Of a DNA stretch of 64,000 bases, positions 1-10,632 are shown piece by piece (positions within the stretch are counted from its first letter, which is position 1; each line of letters begins with the position of its first letter). The notes beneath the pieces are model-generated. The model was given only the letters and a program-made list of their open reading frames with translations, was not told where the DNA came from and made no database searches. A program made the position numbers and the translations under genes. Source of the DNA: Linum tenue (Eukaryota; Streptophyta; Magnoliopsida; Malpighiales; Linaceae); assembly GCA_946122785.1 (NCBI GenBank), contig CAMGYJ010000004.1, positions 19,180,150 through 19,244,149 on the forward strand, given 5' to 3'.

Positions 1-2
1 AC

Positions 3-1019
3 GACCGTGAGGACTACGTCACCGAGGTAAATGAGCCGCCGGAGGTGGATTTCGGGCGGCTGTACACCAGCCTGGCTCGGCCAGGCCAGACGCGTCCCTT
101 CCGGTCCGGGAGGACGAAGGCATCTACCCTGCAGATCGACAACCAACTTCTCCACCACCTGCTGGCGAAGTCTTACACTCCTGCAGCTGACAGCGCCGGC
201 GCCATCACGAAGAGGCCCCTATACTTCCTCCATTCGATCCGCCAGCGCCGCCATCCTCTCCACCTGGGTTCGGTGGTGGCCAAGACCTTCGAGAAGACGG
301 CCACAGAGCTGAAGAGCCTCCACTGCGCCCCCCTCATCACCCGCCTGGTCACCTTCTTTGGCCTTTCACTGCAGGGATGCACCGAGGAGGGAGACACCCT
401 CATCTTTGGCAGCAAGACGATCGGGAAGATGCTGCTGTTGCGGGAGAGGAACGGTGTTCAGTGGGTCGATGGATTTCCGGAGCCTCCGATCCCCGCGGAG
501 CCCGTACCAGAGGCCCAGGCCGAGGGCCAGGAGGAGGAGGCTGCCGATGAGGTGGATCCCGAGGAGGTGGATGCTGCTGCTGATGCTGCTGATGATCCAC
601 CACAGACTGACTTCCATTACGGGGGTAGCAGCTCCACTTTCCAGGGCCAGGATTACTTCGCCCAGCAGTTCGAGCAGCTGAGGATCCAGAACCAGCTGAT
701 CCTCGACCAGCAGATGTAGTTCCATCAGCAGTACGCGGCAGATCAGGCCGAGTACCGGAACAGGATGGATGCTTATGACGTGCGGCTGAACACGATCCAG
801 ACTCAGCAGGACGTGACTCTCGCCCACATCGAGCGGGAGAAGCGCCGTTCACGGCGCATGCAGGAGGTTCAGCAGCACCTGCTTCAGCTGATCCCGGGTG
901 ATCCACCTATCTGGAGGACTCCCTGGGATGACTCCCCTCCACATGACGGTGCTGCTGGCGCTGCTGATGATGACGCGTTCATGAACGACATCGACCTCGA
1001 CGATCTTGGCGACGAGTAG
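3..1019 (+). pseudogene. Athila post-pol ORF (env-position protein), 5'-partial, one nonsense codon
   Basis: An open frame enters from the left edge and runs to TAG at 1017-1019, interrupted once by an in-frame TAG at 717-719. The product aligns by eye with the ORF at 36933-38146: both have a helical domain with LHC, VxW and RG/DG landmarks, then an acidic Pro/Ala-rich stretch (about residues 145-190 of the visible part) and a Gln-rich coiled coil. This is the extra ORF downstream of integrase in Athila elements. It sits where env would sit and its function is unproven. No signal peptide or membrane segment is visible. The TAG follows a QQM stretch and is most simply a C-to-T change of CAG. 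It may be only mildly damaging because the C-terminal coiled coil lies beyond it. Confidence 0.7.
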
Positions 1020-1343
1020 GCTGTACTCGTTGCCCGTCTCAGTGTGTTTTCTTTTTCATTTTCGACTTTTGTGTGTTTGCTCCATGTGTGCGGAGCTTGG
1101 ACTTAGTGTCGGTTGTTTTTGTTTTTGGTTTTTCCTTTGTGGTTTGATGTAGCCGTCTGGGCTAACACTTATCCCTAACGCACAGTGAGCTAGTGTGTTT
1201 CTGATGTTCGATTTGTGCAGCATTGTCCGCTCTCCCGTTTGTTTCTCGCTGACTGGTCCACTTCCAGTCCCCCAGCAGTGTTCTTATCCGGTAACATCGT
1301 TCCCCTTCTCTTTCCTTCTACTCCATTGAGGGCAATGTCGTGC

Positions 1344-1360
1344 TTAAGTGTGGGGGGGTG
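1344..1360 (+). promoter_or_regulatory. Internal polypurine-tract-like motif
   Basis: TTAAGTGTGGGGGGGTG repeats almost exactly the motif directly upstream of the 3' LTR (2876-2890), but lies about 1.5 kb further 5'. The same duplicate occurs at 38441-38456 in the other copy. It could be a second plus-strand primer site; this is inferred from similarity only. Confidence 0.45.
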
Positions 1361-1391
1361 CTTTGTATCGGTTGGAATATTTATGATGGTG

Positions 1392-1440
1392 CTTGGAGCC
1401 TAGTCCGCTGTCCGAATCTTACGATTTGAGGGGCTCCAAG
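1392..1440 (+). other. Conserved hairpin element, copy 1
   Basis: A perfect 9-bp stem, CTTGGAGCC with GGCTCCAAG, encloses a loop that itself contains a CGAAT/ATTTG mini-stem. Copies occur at 38490-38537 (identical stem) and 36813-36853 (different stem that still pairs). It lies downstream of the post-pol ORF. Confidence 0.6.
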
Positions 1441-2875
1441 TACTGCTGTTTGCTCATATTGGCACTGTGTTTTGATGGATGAATTGATTGGTTTTCGGTT
1501 TAATGCATGACAACTTGTTTGCGACTAGGACAACCTATGATGAGGACTGAGACGTGCAGTAGAACGATTTAGGGGTTCAGTTTTTCAACTGTTTGCTTGC
1601 CAACTGTGACTTGATCTGACTTGATCTGATTACTTGTTCTTGACAGTCGTTTATGCATCTAGTTCAGGGTATCAGAATGTGAGATAGAGCATATAGGTAG
1701 CCATGTGAGATTTGAGCCTGCTCGTTTCTTTCTTGTGCGATAGATCCCTCTTCCATGATGTGTAGCATTCACGTTGTCACTAGCTAAGATGACGGGGGCA
1801 TAGGATTAGCCCACGCCCAAAACTGACTGTGCTGATGTGTCATATCCCCTAGTCAGCCCCTTTGAGCCGTGTGTTATCCTTTCTTTTGGTCTATAATGGA
1901 AAAAAATCACCCTTGTTGCATCTTTTAGAAGGTTCCACAGAGTGGTTTTTATATATTCTCTGCTGTTTCTGCTAAAGTCTATGTGAGTGTTGGAGGTAGT
2001 GCTTAAAAGTTGGGCAGGTGTTTGAAGTTTATGCAGAAGTGGTGGCTCTCTTAGGAAATGAAAAGAAAAATGAAAGTGAAACAAAGAAACAAATTGAAAG
2101 CAAAAGAGAGCCACTACCAAAAATCTGAATAATGCCCAGTAAGTAGTGTTTCTTAGCAGTCTGGCTTGGAAATGCTGATGTTTATGCCTCCTTCGCTCTT
2201 GTGCTCTTAAGATATTGAGTAATGCAGAATAGCAGAAAGAAAATACCGGTTTGTTTGACGGTGATTGTGTGTTTGGAGAATGTGGAACCTTTTGCTATGA
2301 ATACTTCCACCACCTAAAAGGCCTTTTCCCCATGTCCAAGACCCTAGCCAGTCATTTGAACCTGTGTCTAAGACCTCCTGATTAGTTAGTGGTGACACCC
2401 CATATGTGAACTCTAGCATTTAGAGGCTGCCATCATGGTGAAGAGATGATAGGGATTGAGAGAAATAGCATGCGCATCTTTCGCATCAAATTGTCCTGAC
2501 CCCACTGGTCGAGAGTGAGTGATTCATTTTCATTTTCTATATGCTCTTGTACCCCGGTGAGGACCTAGATTGCTCGGTCTCTATTCTGATGTCTTGAGTT
2601 GGATGCATGAGTTGACTGTTTTGAGTAAGTGGTTGAATCAAGTCTAGGTTGGCCAGTGAACAGTAGGGAGACTCTTCCTTTACTCGATTTGCTGCACTCG
2701 AATGTCCTTTGTGGTGGTTGTCCAGGTTGTTATTGAGGTTGTGCATGTATTAATGTTTGAAAACCAGTGCGATTCACGTGTTCTGTGCCTTTATGACTTG
2801 TCCCCAATGTTGGTTGATTGAAATATGTAAGCTTACCTAGTGTCTGACTTGGTTTGCTTGTGGACAAGCAAACGG

Positions 2876-2892
2876 TTAAGTGTGGGGGAGTT
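2876..2892 (+). promoter_or_regulatory. Polypurine tract (plus-strand primer) of Athila copy 1
   Basis: TTAAGTGTGGGGGAGTT sits immediately before the LTR start TGATAG at 2893. This G-rich tract next to the 3' LTR is the expected RNase H-resistant primer for plus-strand DNA synthesis. Confidence 0.8.
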
Positions 2893-4241
2893 TGATAGAC
2901 CGTCATTTACAAATGTTTTTACCCCCATTCTTACACCGTTTGAGGTGTTGATTCTCGTGTTTTAGGCCGATTTCACGCTAGGTTGTGCTTGTTTGTGATA
3001 TTTCAGGTCCTAGTACGTGAATGAAGGCTTAGGAGCGAGTCTGGGGTCGTTTGGACGAAGAACGGACGAATGGCGAGGTTTTTGGGGAGCTGCACGGGCA
3101 GACCAGGGAGGCTGCACGGCCGTGCACGTGAGCAAGATGGCCGTGCGCTTTATGCCGAGGCCATGCACGGGCAGACCCTGAAGATTGCACGGCCGTGCAC
3201 CCTGGCCGTGCGAGAAGCCTGATGTCGAACTAATTGATACGCCGCGTTTTGGAGTGCACGGCCAAGTGGGTGATCTGCACGGCCGTGCACCCTGGCCGTG
3301 CGAGTCGGGAATTCCTGGTTTTAGAGCCTATTCCGAGCGAAAAGTGGGAGAATCGTGTTTTCAGAGCAAAAACAGAGCCCTAGAGAGAGAAAGTACGAAG
3401 AACGCACCCTAGAAGCTGTCTTAGAGCTGGATTTCATCGAATCGAGCTTGGAGATCGTCATAGGAGTGAAAATCATCGTCCCGGAGTAGATTATCCTCAT
3501 CGTTATGAGTATGACTAATCCGATTCTTGTTTTCTCTTCTCTCTCTATGGAGTAGAACCCTTCTCTCACTTGGGTATGAAGAACCCTAGCTCCTTGTGTT
3601 AGGGATTTGATTGTAATGACTTGGGATGATATTACTATTTGATTTTAATCGAATGACGCATGTTTAATGAATTGATTTGAGTCTGATCAGCTTTTCTCAA
3701 TTTCTGCTGCAACCTGAGATAGATAGAATCTGATTAGGTTGTTAGAGCCTCTTCATTCGATAGTAGGAGATTGGCTATACGAGAGTTAGCCAGTTTACTG
3801 CTTTGTACTGGTGTTCTTGGCGCCAGTAGTGGAGTTCTGTGTTCATAGCCTCAGCTTTCTATCCCGGTGAAGACTAGTCGTCTGCCGGGTAGTTAGACTG
3901 AGAGGGCTTGGTCAACTTAAGAGATTCCAAGCTACTGTCGGATCTTCCGCAGTCTAATCAACAGTAAATCAACCCAGGGAATTGCAATTGAACCTAACTA
4001 AGGGGCTAGGGGGACTCAATCCCGAGTGACTCTTGCCTGCTTTAGAAAACCGAACAATTTACTGCTTTCTTGTTGCTTTTACTTTTCACAACAATCACTC
4101 GAACTAGTTTGCTAGATAATAGAGAATCACGGAGTAAGCAGTAGATCTAGACCCCGGGTTGATAATTAAACTTGCCTGTTACTGCATTCCCGGACTGCGA
4201 TTCCACTTGGTTGCAGTTTGGTGTTGTGTTTTGGCGTGTCA
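2893..4241 (+). repeat. 3' LTR of Athila copy 1 (1349 bp)
   Basis: Starts TGATAG after the PPT and ends GCGTGTCA. The 5' third (U3) resembles the solo LTR at 10638, while the part after the CTCTATGGAGTAG motif is nearly identical to the LTRs at 31790 and 39978. It carries TGCACGGCCGTGCA palindromes at about 3085-3310. Apparent ORFs in that GC-rich stretch are artefacts. Confidence 0.9.
3085..3310. repeat. Palindrome array, TGC-ACGGCCGT-GCA subtype
   Basis: Repeated ACGGGC half-sites and ACGGCCGT cores are flanked by TGC and GCA. The clearest nested unit is about 3163-3213: outer arms TGCACGGGCAG and GGCCGTGCGA around an inner TGCACGGCCGTGCA. The same architecture with other flanks occurs in the other LTRs of the window. 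Confidence 0.75.
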
Positions 4242-4507
4242 ACACACTCTTCTCCATGGTAGAAGGGCTTTTCAGCAATACTGTGTTGATGCATTCGCCA
4301 CGATGGAGCAGAACAGGCTCACTTTTCGATGGAATCGTCAAAAGCAACTTAGGACAGAATTATATAAGGGATTGCATGATGCATTTAGTAAAGGTGATCT
4401 CGATGCTAAGAATTTGGGCAGTGTGATTTTGCCAGCAACCTATATTGGAAGTCCTCGATATATGAAGCAACTATATTTAGATGCAATGGCCATATGCCAG
4501 TATTTTG

Positions 4508-4632
4508 GTGAGTGTTGAAATTTGCGATGGTGTATTCCTTTAATATTTATGATTTTTATGGTATACTTTTCCTATGTATATTTTTATTATAGTAGGTTGG
4601 TAACTATATTACTCACACATGTTCATTCTCAG
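4508..4632 (+). other. Probable intron in the Helitron Rep gene
   Basis: The borders are GTGAGT and TTCTCAG. Removing these 125 bp joins ...CQYF-G to N-T-NLFITFTCN in frame, reproducing the expected FG-N-xLFITFTCN junction of Helitron Rep proteins. Confidence 0.65.
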
Positions 4633-4731
4633 GAAACACCAATCTCTTTATTACGTTCACTTGCAATGCACAGTGGCATGAGATAACCGATGCTTTCACT
4701 TCTGTCCTTGGTTCTAAGGGAGACGAAAAGC

Positions 4732-4815
4732 CACAAATTATAGCTCGTGTGTTCAATATGAAGCTGAAGATCCTCAAGGAAGATATTCACAAATTATAGC
4801 TCGTGTGTTCAATAT
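4732..4815 (+). repeat. 28-bp direct duplication at a Rep deletion junction
   Basis: The same 28 bases (starting CACAAATTATAGCTCG) occur at 4732-4759 and 4788-4815, 56 bp apart. The second copy sits where the Rep catalytic segment is missing. This fits a repair or replication-slippage scar. Confidence 0.8.
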
Positions 4816-5630
4816 TTCTGCCGAGATTCCTAATCCAGAATTGGATCCCGTGGGATACGAAGCCGTCAAAAAGTTTATGGTTCATGGTCCCTGTGGTCAT
4901 GCCAATCCAAAGTGTCCGTGCATGAGAGAAAACAGGTGCACCAAATATTTTCCTAAGGACTACAATGAGCATACGTATTTTGATAAGCATGGGTATGCTA
5001 TATATCGATGAGGAACACAGGTGTAACGATTGATAAGTCAGGGATATTGCTTGGCAATAATTGCATGGTCCCTTATAATCGACGATTACTCGTGAAATTT
5101 CAGGCTCATATTAACGTTGAAGTGTGTCATCAGGGGAGATTGGTTAAATATTTGTTCAAGTACGTAACCAAGGGTCCTGATAGATCTATGATGATTGCAG
5201 ACAAAAGATCTCAGGATCCGCCTACTTCCACGGATTCATCGTTGACAGTACGTGATGAAATACAACAATATTTGGATTGTCGTTCTTTGTCCGCATGTGA
5301 GGCGGTTTGGAGATTATTTGAATATTCCATCCATGACAGGTCTCCCTCGGTCCAACGTTTGTCTATGCATCTGTCCGGTCAGCAGTCTGTATCATACGAC
5401 CCGGAACGTTCGCTGGAGTCAATAATGAAAGAAAGTCAGACTGGTAAGACTACTCTGGCGCAGTAGTTTGTTCTTAATCGTTTGGATTCAGATTCTCGAA
5501 ATTATACTTATTCTGAAACACCCGAACACTATGTGTGGAATGAACCTAACAAATTATGGACAAAAAGGAAAATAGGAACGACAATAGGTAGAATCGTGTA
5601 TATACACCCTGGTAAGGTGACGTATTTTTA

Positions 5631-7563
5631 ATGCGTTTGCTACTCACGAGGGTTAAGGGTGCTACAAGTTTCGAGGATATGCGAACAGTTCACATGATCG
5701 TTTACAGTAATTACGAGAAAGCTGTTGAAGTACTGGGTTTGTTTGGTAACAATACAGAATGGGACTCCGTTATGGAGGAGGTTCCTTCGTGGGGACATCC
5801 TAAATTATTGAGGTCTTTGTTTGTGTCTTCACTAATATACTGTGAGATAGAGAATGGGAAGTCTCTATTTGAGAAGCATTGGAGTTTAATGTCCGATGAT
5901 TATTTATATAGTGCTAGATCAGATCATAGGATGCCCCATCTAGAGCTTCCTAACGATTTCTTAAGGAATGAAGTTCTAAAGGATTTGGACGAGCTTCTAC
6001 AGAATCATTCGTCGACTTTATCCCGATTCAATTTGCCTTTGCCCGATCTTGGTAGACATCACCACGATTTCAACCGATTGGTTGCTGAACATTTGGACTA
6101 TGATGTTAACAAAGAGGCTAGAGAGTGTGAGAGTGCGATGGGGTCTCTCAATGTTGAGCAGATGTCTGCATTGTCTACTATTATGTCTTCCATTGATTCG
6201 AATGCTGGCAGATTTTTTTTCCTCTATGGATATGGGGGAACTGGAAAGAATTTTCTTTGTAATGTTATAATATCAAAATTGCATAGTATGAGTCGTATTG
6301 TTTTGGTCGTCGCTTCTTCGGGGATTGCGGCTACCTTGTTGCCTTCAGGAATAACAGCCCATTCACAATTCAAGATACCGGTTGAGATTGATCCTTCATC
6401 GACATGCTTGATTAAGAAGGGCACACATTTGGCTGAGCTCGTACAACAAGCCTCTTTAATCATTTGGGATGAAGCTCCAATGATGCATCGACTATCATTT
6501 GAAGCTGTTGAGAGGCTTATTTATGATCTTATGGAAGTTCCTCTTGCTGGTCCAGACTATAAGCCCTTTGGAGGTAAAACTATTGTTTTGGGTGGTGATT
6601 TCCGACAAACTTTACCAGTGGTGCCTTGTGCGGGGCGTGACGATACAATCTCTACCTCGATTACTAAGTCCATCTTATGGGATCATTGTCATCTTCTTTG
6701 CCTACGCCAGAACATGCGCATCAACACTGATCCTATCAGTATGGAACCTATATTCAACGGTATGTGTTTCTCTGATTCGGTGTTGTCTTTGGGAGATGGT
6801 ACGGCTCAAGTCTATAGTTCCAGAATTTTTCCTCGTGTCATTTACGGACAGTCCTGTCGCAAGCATGTGCAACGAAATATACGAAGATTTCCTCCATAAC
6901 TTTCGGAATGCAAGTTATTTGAACAACCATGCTATAGTGACACCAACAAACCGAACGGTGACGGATATTAACGAGTATATGCTGGCGATGGTTCCATCCG
7001 TCGCCAAAACGTATTTTAGCATAGACTCTTTGACGGGAGCATCTACAGAAAGTGACCAGCTTGATATTGTATACCCTGATGAGTTTCTGAATTCTTTGTC
7101 GTTTAATGGTCTTCCGGAGCATCGTTTGGAGCTTAAGTGTTTTGTACCTTTCATGCTACTACGAAATCTAAACCCAACTGCAGGACTATGCAACGGGACA
7201 CGTATCATGATTACTTATCTCACGGCTAACGTCGTTAAAGGTATTATTATAGGAGGAAGTTTTCAGAACTCATTTGTTACTATTCCACGAATAGTTTTGA
7301 CGGTTTCCGATGTGAGGTGGCCTTTCATGTTGAAAAGGAGACAGTTTCCATTGTGAATTTGTTATGCGATGACGAACAACAAGAGTCAAGGTCAAACTAT
7401 GGATCATGTTGGAATATTTTTACCAAAGCCTGTGTTTAGTCATGGTCAGCTTTATGTTGCTGCTTCCAGAGTGAAATCTGCTAAGGGTTTGTGTATATTG
7501 ATTAAGCCAGCAGACAACGTTCCGTATGGATATACTAGATATATCGTGTACAATGAGATATAA
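5631..7563 (+). pseudogene. Helitron PIF1-type DNA helicase, broken
   Basis: The helicase would unwind DNA during rolling-circle transposition. Landmarks are a linker with EKHWSLMSDD, Walker A YGYGGTGKNF (6227-6256), IAATLLPSGITAHSQFKIP, Walker B IIWDEAPMMHR (6460-6492), the GGDFRQTLPVVP motif (6592-6627), and the C-terminal NKSQGQT and FSHGQLYVAASRVKS (7375-7470). Walker A has Asn in place of the usual Thr after Lys (GKN for GKT), which should abolish ATP hydrolysis. Reading moves to another frame between about 6735 and 6845, and an in-frame TGA lies at 7354-7356 just before ICYAMTNNKSQGQ. The chain ends at TAA 7561-7563. The helicase motifs are well preserved otherwise, so inactivation may be fairly recent. 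Confidence 0.9.
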
Positions 7564-10500
7564 GAGGATCTTTAGAAATTCCAATATTGTGTTGTAAATA
7601 AATAGATTTTCCATTTTATTTGACTCTTTCGCTACAATGTTATCTTACACTTTACACGTTTTGTGTTATATGCTTGTTTTGCTGTTGTGTTGTCTTCCCT
7701 CTTAATCTCGTTAATAATTGTGGATCTTAATTGATGTACTTGATCTTTAATATGTTTATTAGGATTTTTCATTTTAATACGAAACTTGTATGTCTTTTAG
7801 ATTAAAAACCAAAATTACGCTAGATGGTTCGATGACATACGTGTGTATATAAACAATCGGACTCCGCAAGTATCCGGTATTGGATATCAACGACGAGATT
7901 TTCGAGTGTAAATGGAAAGTCAAAATAAGTAAACCAGTTCATAGTTTGATCCCACGTGGATGGAATTGTAACGCAATCTTAGAATGTCCATAACATATGG
8001 ATGAAAATATATTATACATGTATGGTAAATTATACATGCGATAACGTCCGAAAAGCAAGGAATCTATTGACAGTATAATTGAGTGTATTTTTTTTAGAGC
8101 TTATCGGCACTCACAGTTTACATTGCTCATTATCACCATGATTAGTAAAATACGGTACGGAAAAATTACATATAAAATACGTACGGGTATTTTACCTTGT
8201 CGCTAAGCTAATGGTACGTTCAATAGTACGTTAATAATCGTAAATATATAGAATTAGTTATTTTCAAAATAAATAAATATATAAATAATAGTAAGTTAAC
8301 AATTCAATTCATTAAATGCATATATTAAACGTGATATACGAGTTTTGTACGTGTTTAGTACCGGAACCATCAAATGAACAGAGAAAAATGAAACGGCTTG
8401 ACCATAATATAGGTAGAGAAGTTTTAAACGGATAAAATATGTACGGGTACATATACGTGTATTAAACAGAGTATTTACTAACTATGAGTATCACTTGCAT
8501 CCATGTTGAATTAATTTGACCTTCCATTTATTTTTTGCTTTTTTAATACAATATTTAAATTTGTAAGAGAGGGTAAAAAATAATATTATGAAAATATGTT
8601 TAAAGCGAGAGGAATTACATATAGTGAGTTGTTCCAAGTAGTCAGATCGACGTGGGTCAGCTTGGGAAGGTAGAACGTAATGATGCACAAAAGAACAAAA
8701 TATCCATTCTTAAGAAATTATGATGACAAGCCTGTTGGATACTGTGTAAAATCAATGTGAGTCTTCCAGTTTGATATCGTCTACTAAGATACGAAACTTG
8801 CCTGCTATTGGGCTTCATGTCTTCCTTATAAGACGGCGTTTATTGTGTGTTGCTTGCAAAAGAAGAAAGCTATATGTATCAAAGGATGTGTCGTTCCATA
8901 TGGGTATGATTATCTGAATATGTAATGTTGTTTGCTTACACTATATAGGTGGTCCGATTCAATGTATACTGACATGGCTACTGACTAATAATCAATTTTC
9001 AAGAATTTATTAAATAACTATTTGTTGTTTGTTATTGTGTTTCCTATGAAATTGATATTTATATAACTTGAATTCATTAAATATGCAATATGATTTGTAT
9101 ACACTGTTTAAGTGGTTTCATGTATATTGCCGTCGCTACCGACTAACAATTTTTTTAACAGCTATCCATTTTTTTGTTCTTATGCTTTTAAGTCATGACG
9201 CGGAGCTGTAGCTTTGCCTTTTGAGTCATGACATGGAATTCCAAAATACTATTTGGATCCAGGAGAAATGTGCATTGTTATTTACTACACTATGTAAGTG
9301 GTTATTTATTGTATATTGTCAAGTTTACCGACTAAAACAGTGATCTTTATTAAGTACTGTGTATGGACATGTGGCACTATTTCATTTTGGTTGTAAACTT
9401 GTAGTCATGTGTCGTCCATGCAAATATATATATATATAAAGAAAATGCAATATTTACATAGGCTAAGTCATTACTGTAAATGATATTTTGGAGAAGTAAG
9501 GTTTCTTTTTACCTTGGATTGGACGTCCATGGTCACAATTTGCACGTTTATTTGAACGATAGTTGAATTTCATAAATATGTACCTGACTAATTGCCAGTC
9601 GGTCGACGGGGGGAATCTGGATGCAGTTCAGATAAAGAGTTGCATAATATTACATTTGCTCTTACAAAATACTTAATTAAACTAATGGGAAAGTCGCGTT
9701 TGCTGTAACCAAACGTTATATTTGCTTTATGTTTTATCCCGATAACACCTTTTATTTCCTTAAAAACAATCGAGTAAGCATCCCATGAAGCTTTTGAAGT
9801 CAAGCCTTTATTTATATGGCCTTCTCTTATGCATGATTAATGATATCCCCTCTTTCTCCCACGTATAGTCTGCCGCAACCTGAATATGGCGACTGGAACT
9901 CCCACTCCCTCCACACTCGATACTCCTGGTCATAGTAAGAATGATCAGAGAAACCCCAGGTATTATGCCACTGTGGTCTCCGAGTGAAAGTGAAGCTAGA
10001 AGTCGAATACGGGGGTGAGCATTTGAATTGCGTTTTCCCCGTCGAGGAAGAACAAGTGGTATTAGTTTCCAAACTCATCCTTTTTGTATATGCTATGTTG
10101 TGCATATATTCCATTAGAAATGTGTAACTCTATTATGTCGTCAGAAGTGTTTCTTCTCTTTATTGGGCGATCACCTCTAGGGCATTTGTTCGAATGAATA
10201 TCTGCAACCCCTTGTTGTGGACGACCAAACTGAAGGTGAAGATTTCGGGGACTCAACCTCCCAGTGGTCATAGTGCTCAGAGTCGAAGGATGACAACACT
10301 GAAGAAGGATTCAACATCGACTAGCATGGCCCTTAGTTTGGATCTTTGCGTGTCGTAACGAAAGTTGCGTTTGTTTTTATCTTGGCTGTCTAATGCTCCA
10401 ATAAACAAGTATAACTATTATAAGAATAAGTTGTCTAGACATTAAAATCGGTGTATCCAAGAGGCACATGTTGGACTTGATTATATGGAACATTTTGCGT

Positions 10501-10632
10501 ATTTATCTATCTAAACCTACTGAATTACGATCGAATTGGCGATATACGTGTACCAATGGTAACAATTGTTTAACAAGTTCCATATAGGTGAAAGGAAGGC
10601 TACACGAACCAATATGTTGAGTTTAAACGATA
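7564..10632. other. AT-rich intergenic DNA, no supported gene
   Basis: Only short ORFs without recognisable domains occur. There is an imperfect repeat family at 8938-9340 and an AT microsatellite at about 9427-9439. A 95-codon minus-strand ORF at 9827-10114 matches nothing I know. Confidence 0.6.
8938..9340. repeat. Three degenerate ~50-bp repeats, spaced 160-190 bp
   Basis: Related blocks start at about 8938, 9101 and 9287. Each reads roughly ACACTATxTAAGTGGT, then TGTATATTG, then ACCGACTAA. The spacing suggests a decayed tandem repeat or a multi-copy motif. Confidence 0.55.

Larger units (their letters stand above)
1020..2875 (+). other. Athila 3' noncoding region (after the post-pol ORF)
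   Basis: No coding potential is supported; minus-strand ORFs here are shadows. The tract matches 38147-39960 of the second Athila copy closely and collinearly. It contains an internal polypurine-like tract, a conserved hairpin and an A-rich patch near 2056-2108 (runs of GAAA/AAAG) that the second copy shares. Confidence 0.75.
1..4241 (+). mobile_element. Athila-type (Ty3/Gypsy) LTR retrotransposon, 3' part, cut by the window edge
   Basis: In order it contains a post-pol ORF, a ~1.9-kb noncoding tail, a polypurine tract and a full 3' LTR ending TGTCA at 4241. The tail and LTR resemble those of the complete element at 31790-41365, which fixes orientation and class. Gag, pol and the 5' LTR lie left of the window. 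Sequence resumes at 4242 inside a Helitron Rep reading frame, so this element inserted into the Helitron. The 5' TSD is not visible, so the TSD (perhaps ACACA at 4242-4246) cannot be confirmed. Confidence 0.9.
4242..5630 (+). pseudogene. Helitron Rep (rolling-circle nickase) domain, fragmented
   Basis: Pieces read in order: FQQYCVDAF and MEQNRL (4260-4320), AICQYFG (to 4507), an intron-like gap 4508-4632 with GTGAGT and CTCAG borders, NLFITFTCNAQWHE (4640-4680), FMVHGPCG with PKCPCM (4877-4925), then VPYNRRLLVKFQAHINVE and KYLFKYVTKGPDR (5068-5180). These match Helitron-like Rep. The segment that should hold the HUH nickase motif (GLPHAH) is missing between 4787 and 4820, where a 28-bp sequence is duplicated. 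Frame changes occur near 5010 and 5627, and an in-frame TAG is at 5464-5466. The tyrosines of KYLFKY remain, but nickase activity is not expected. Confidence 0.85.
4242..7563 (+). mobile_element. Degenerate Helitron (Rep/PIF1-helicase part)
   Basis: A Rep-like region is followed by a PIF1-type helicase, the domain order of autonomous plant Helitrons. The element is broken by several frameshifts and stops, and its Rep N-terminus is separated by the Athila insertion. No convincing 5' TC terminus or nearby 3' CTRR terminus with hairpin can be assigned. A possible 3' end lies near 43332-43352, across many later insertions. Confidence 0.85.

Noticed and set aside
3085..3412. ORF rich in HGRAPWPCE repeats in an LTR
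   Set aside because: Pure translation of the TGCACGGCCGTGCA palindrome array; no family features.
8830..8915. Weak similarity to the Helitron helicase C-terminus (VPYGYDY)
   Set aside because: About ten residues only, without the NKSQGQT or GQLYVAxSR motifs upstream.
9827..10114. 95-codon minus-strand ORF; plus strand reads QPEYGDWN, like an NOI/RIN4 motif
   Set aside because: Only one short motif match, no cysteine or acylation signal and no supporting exon structure.
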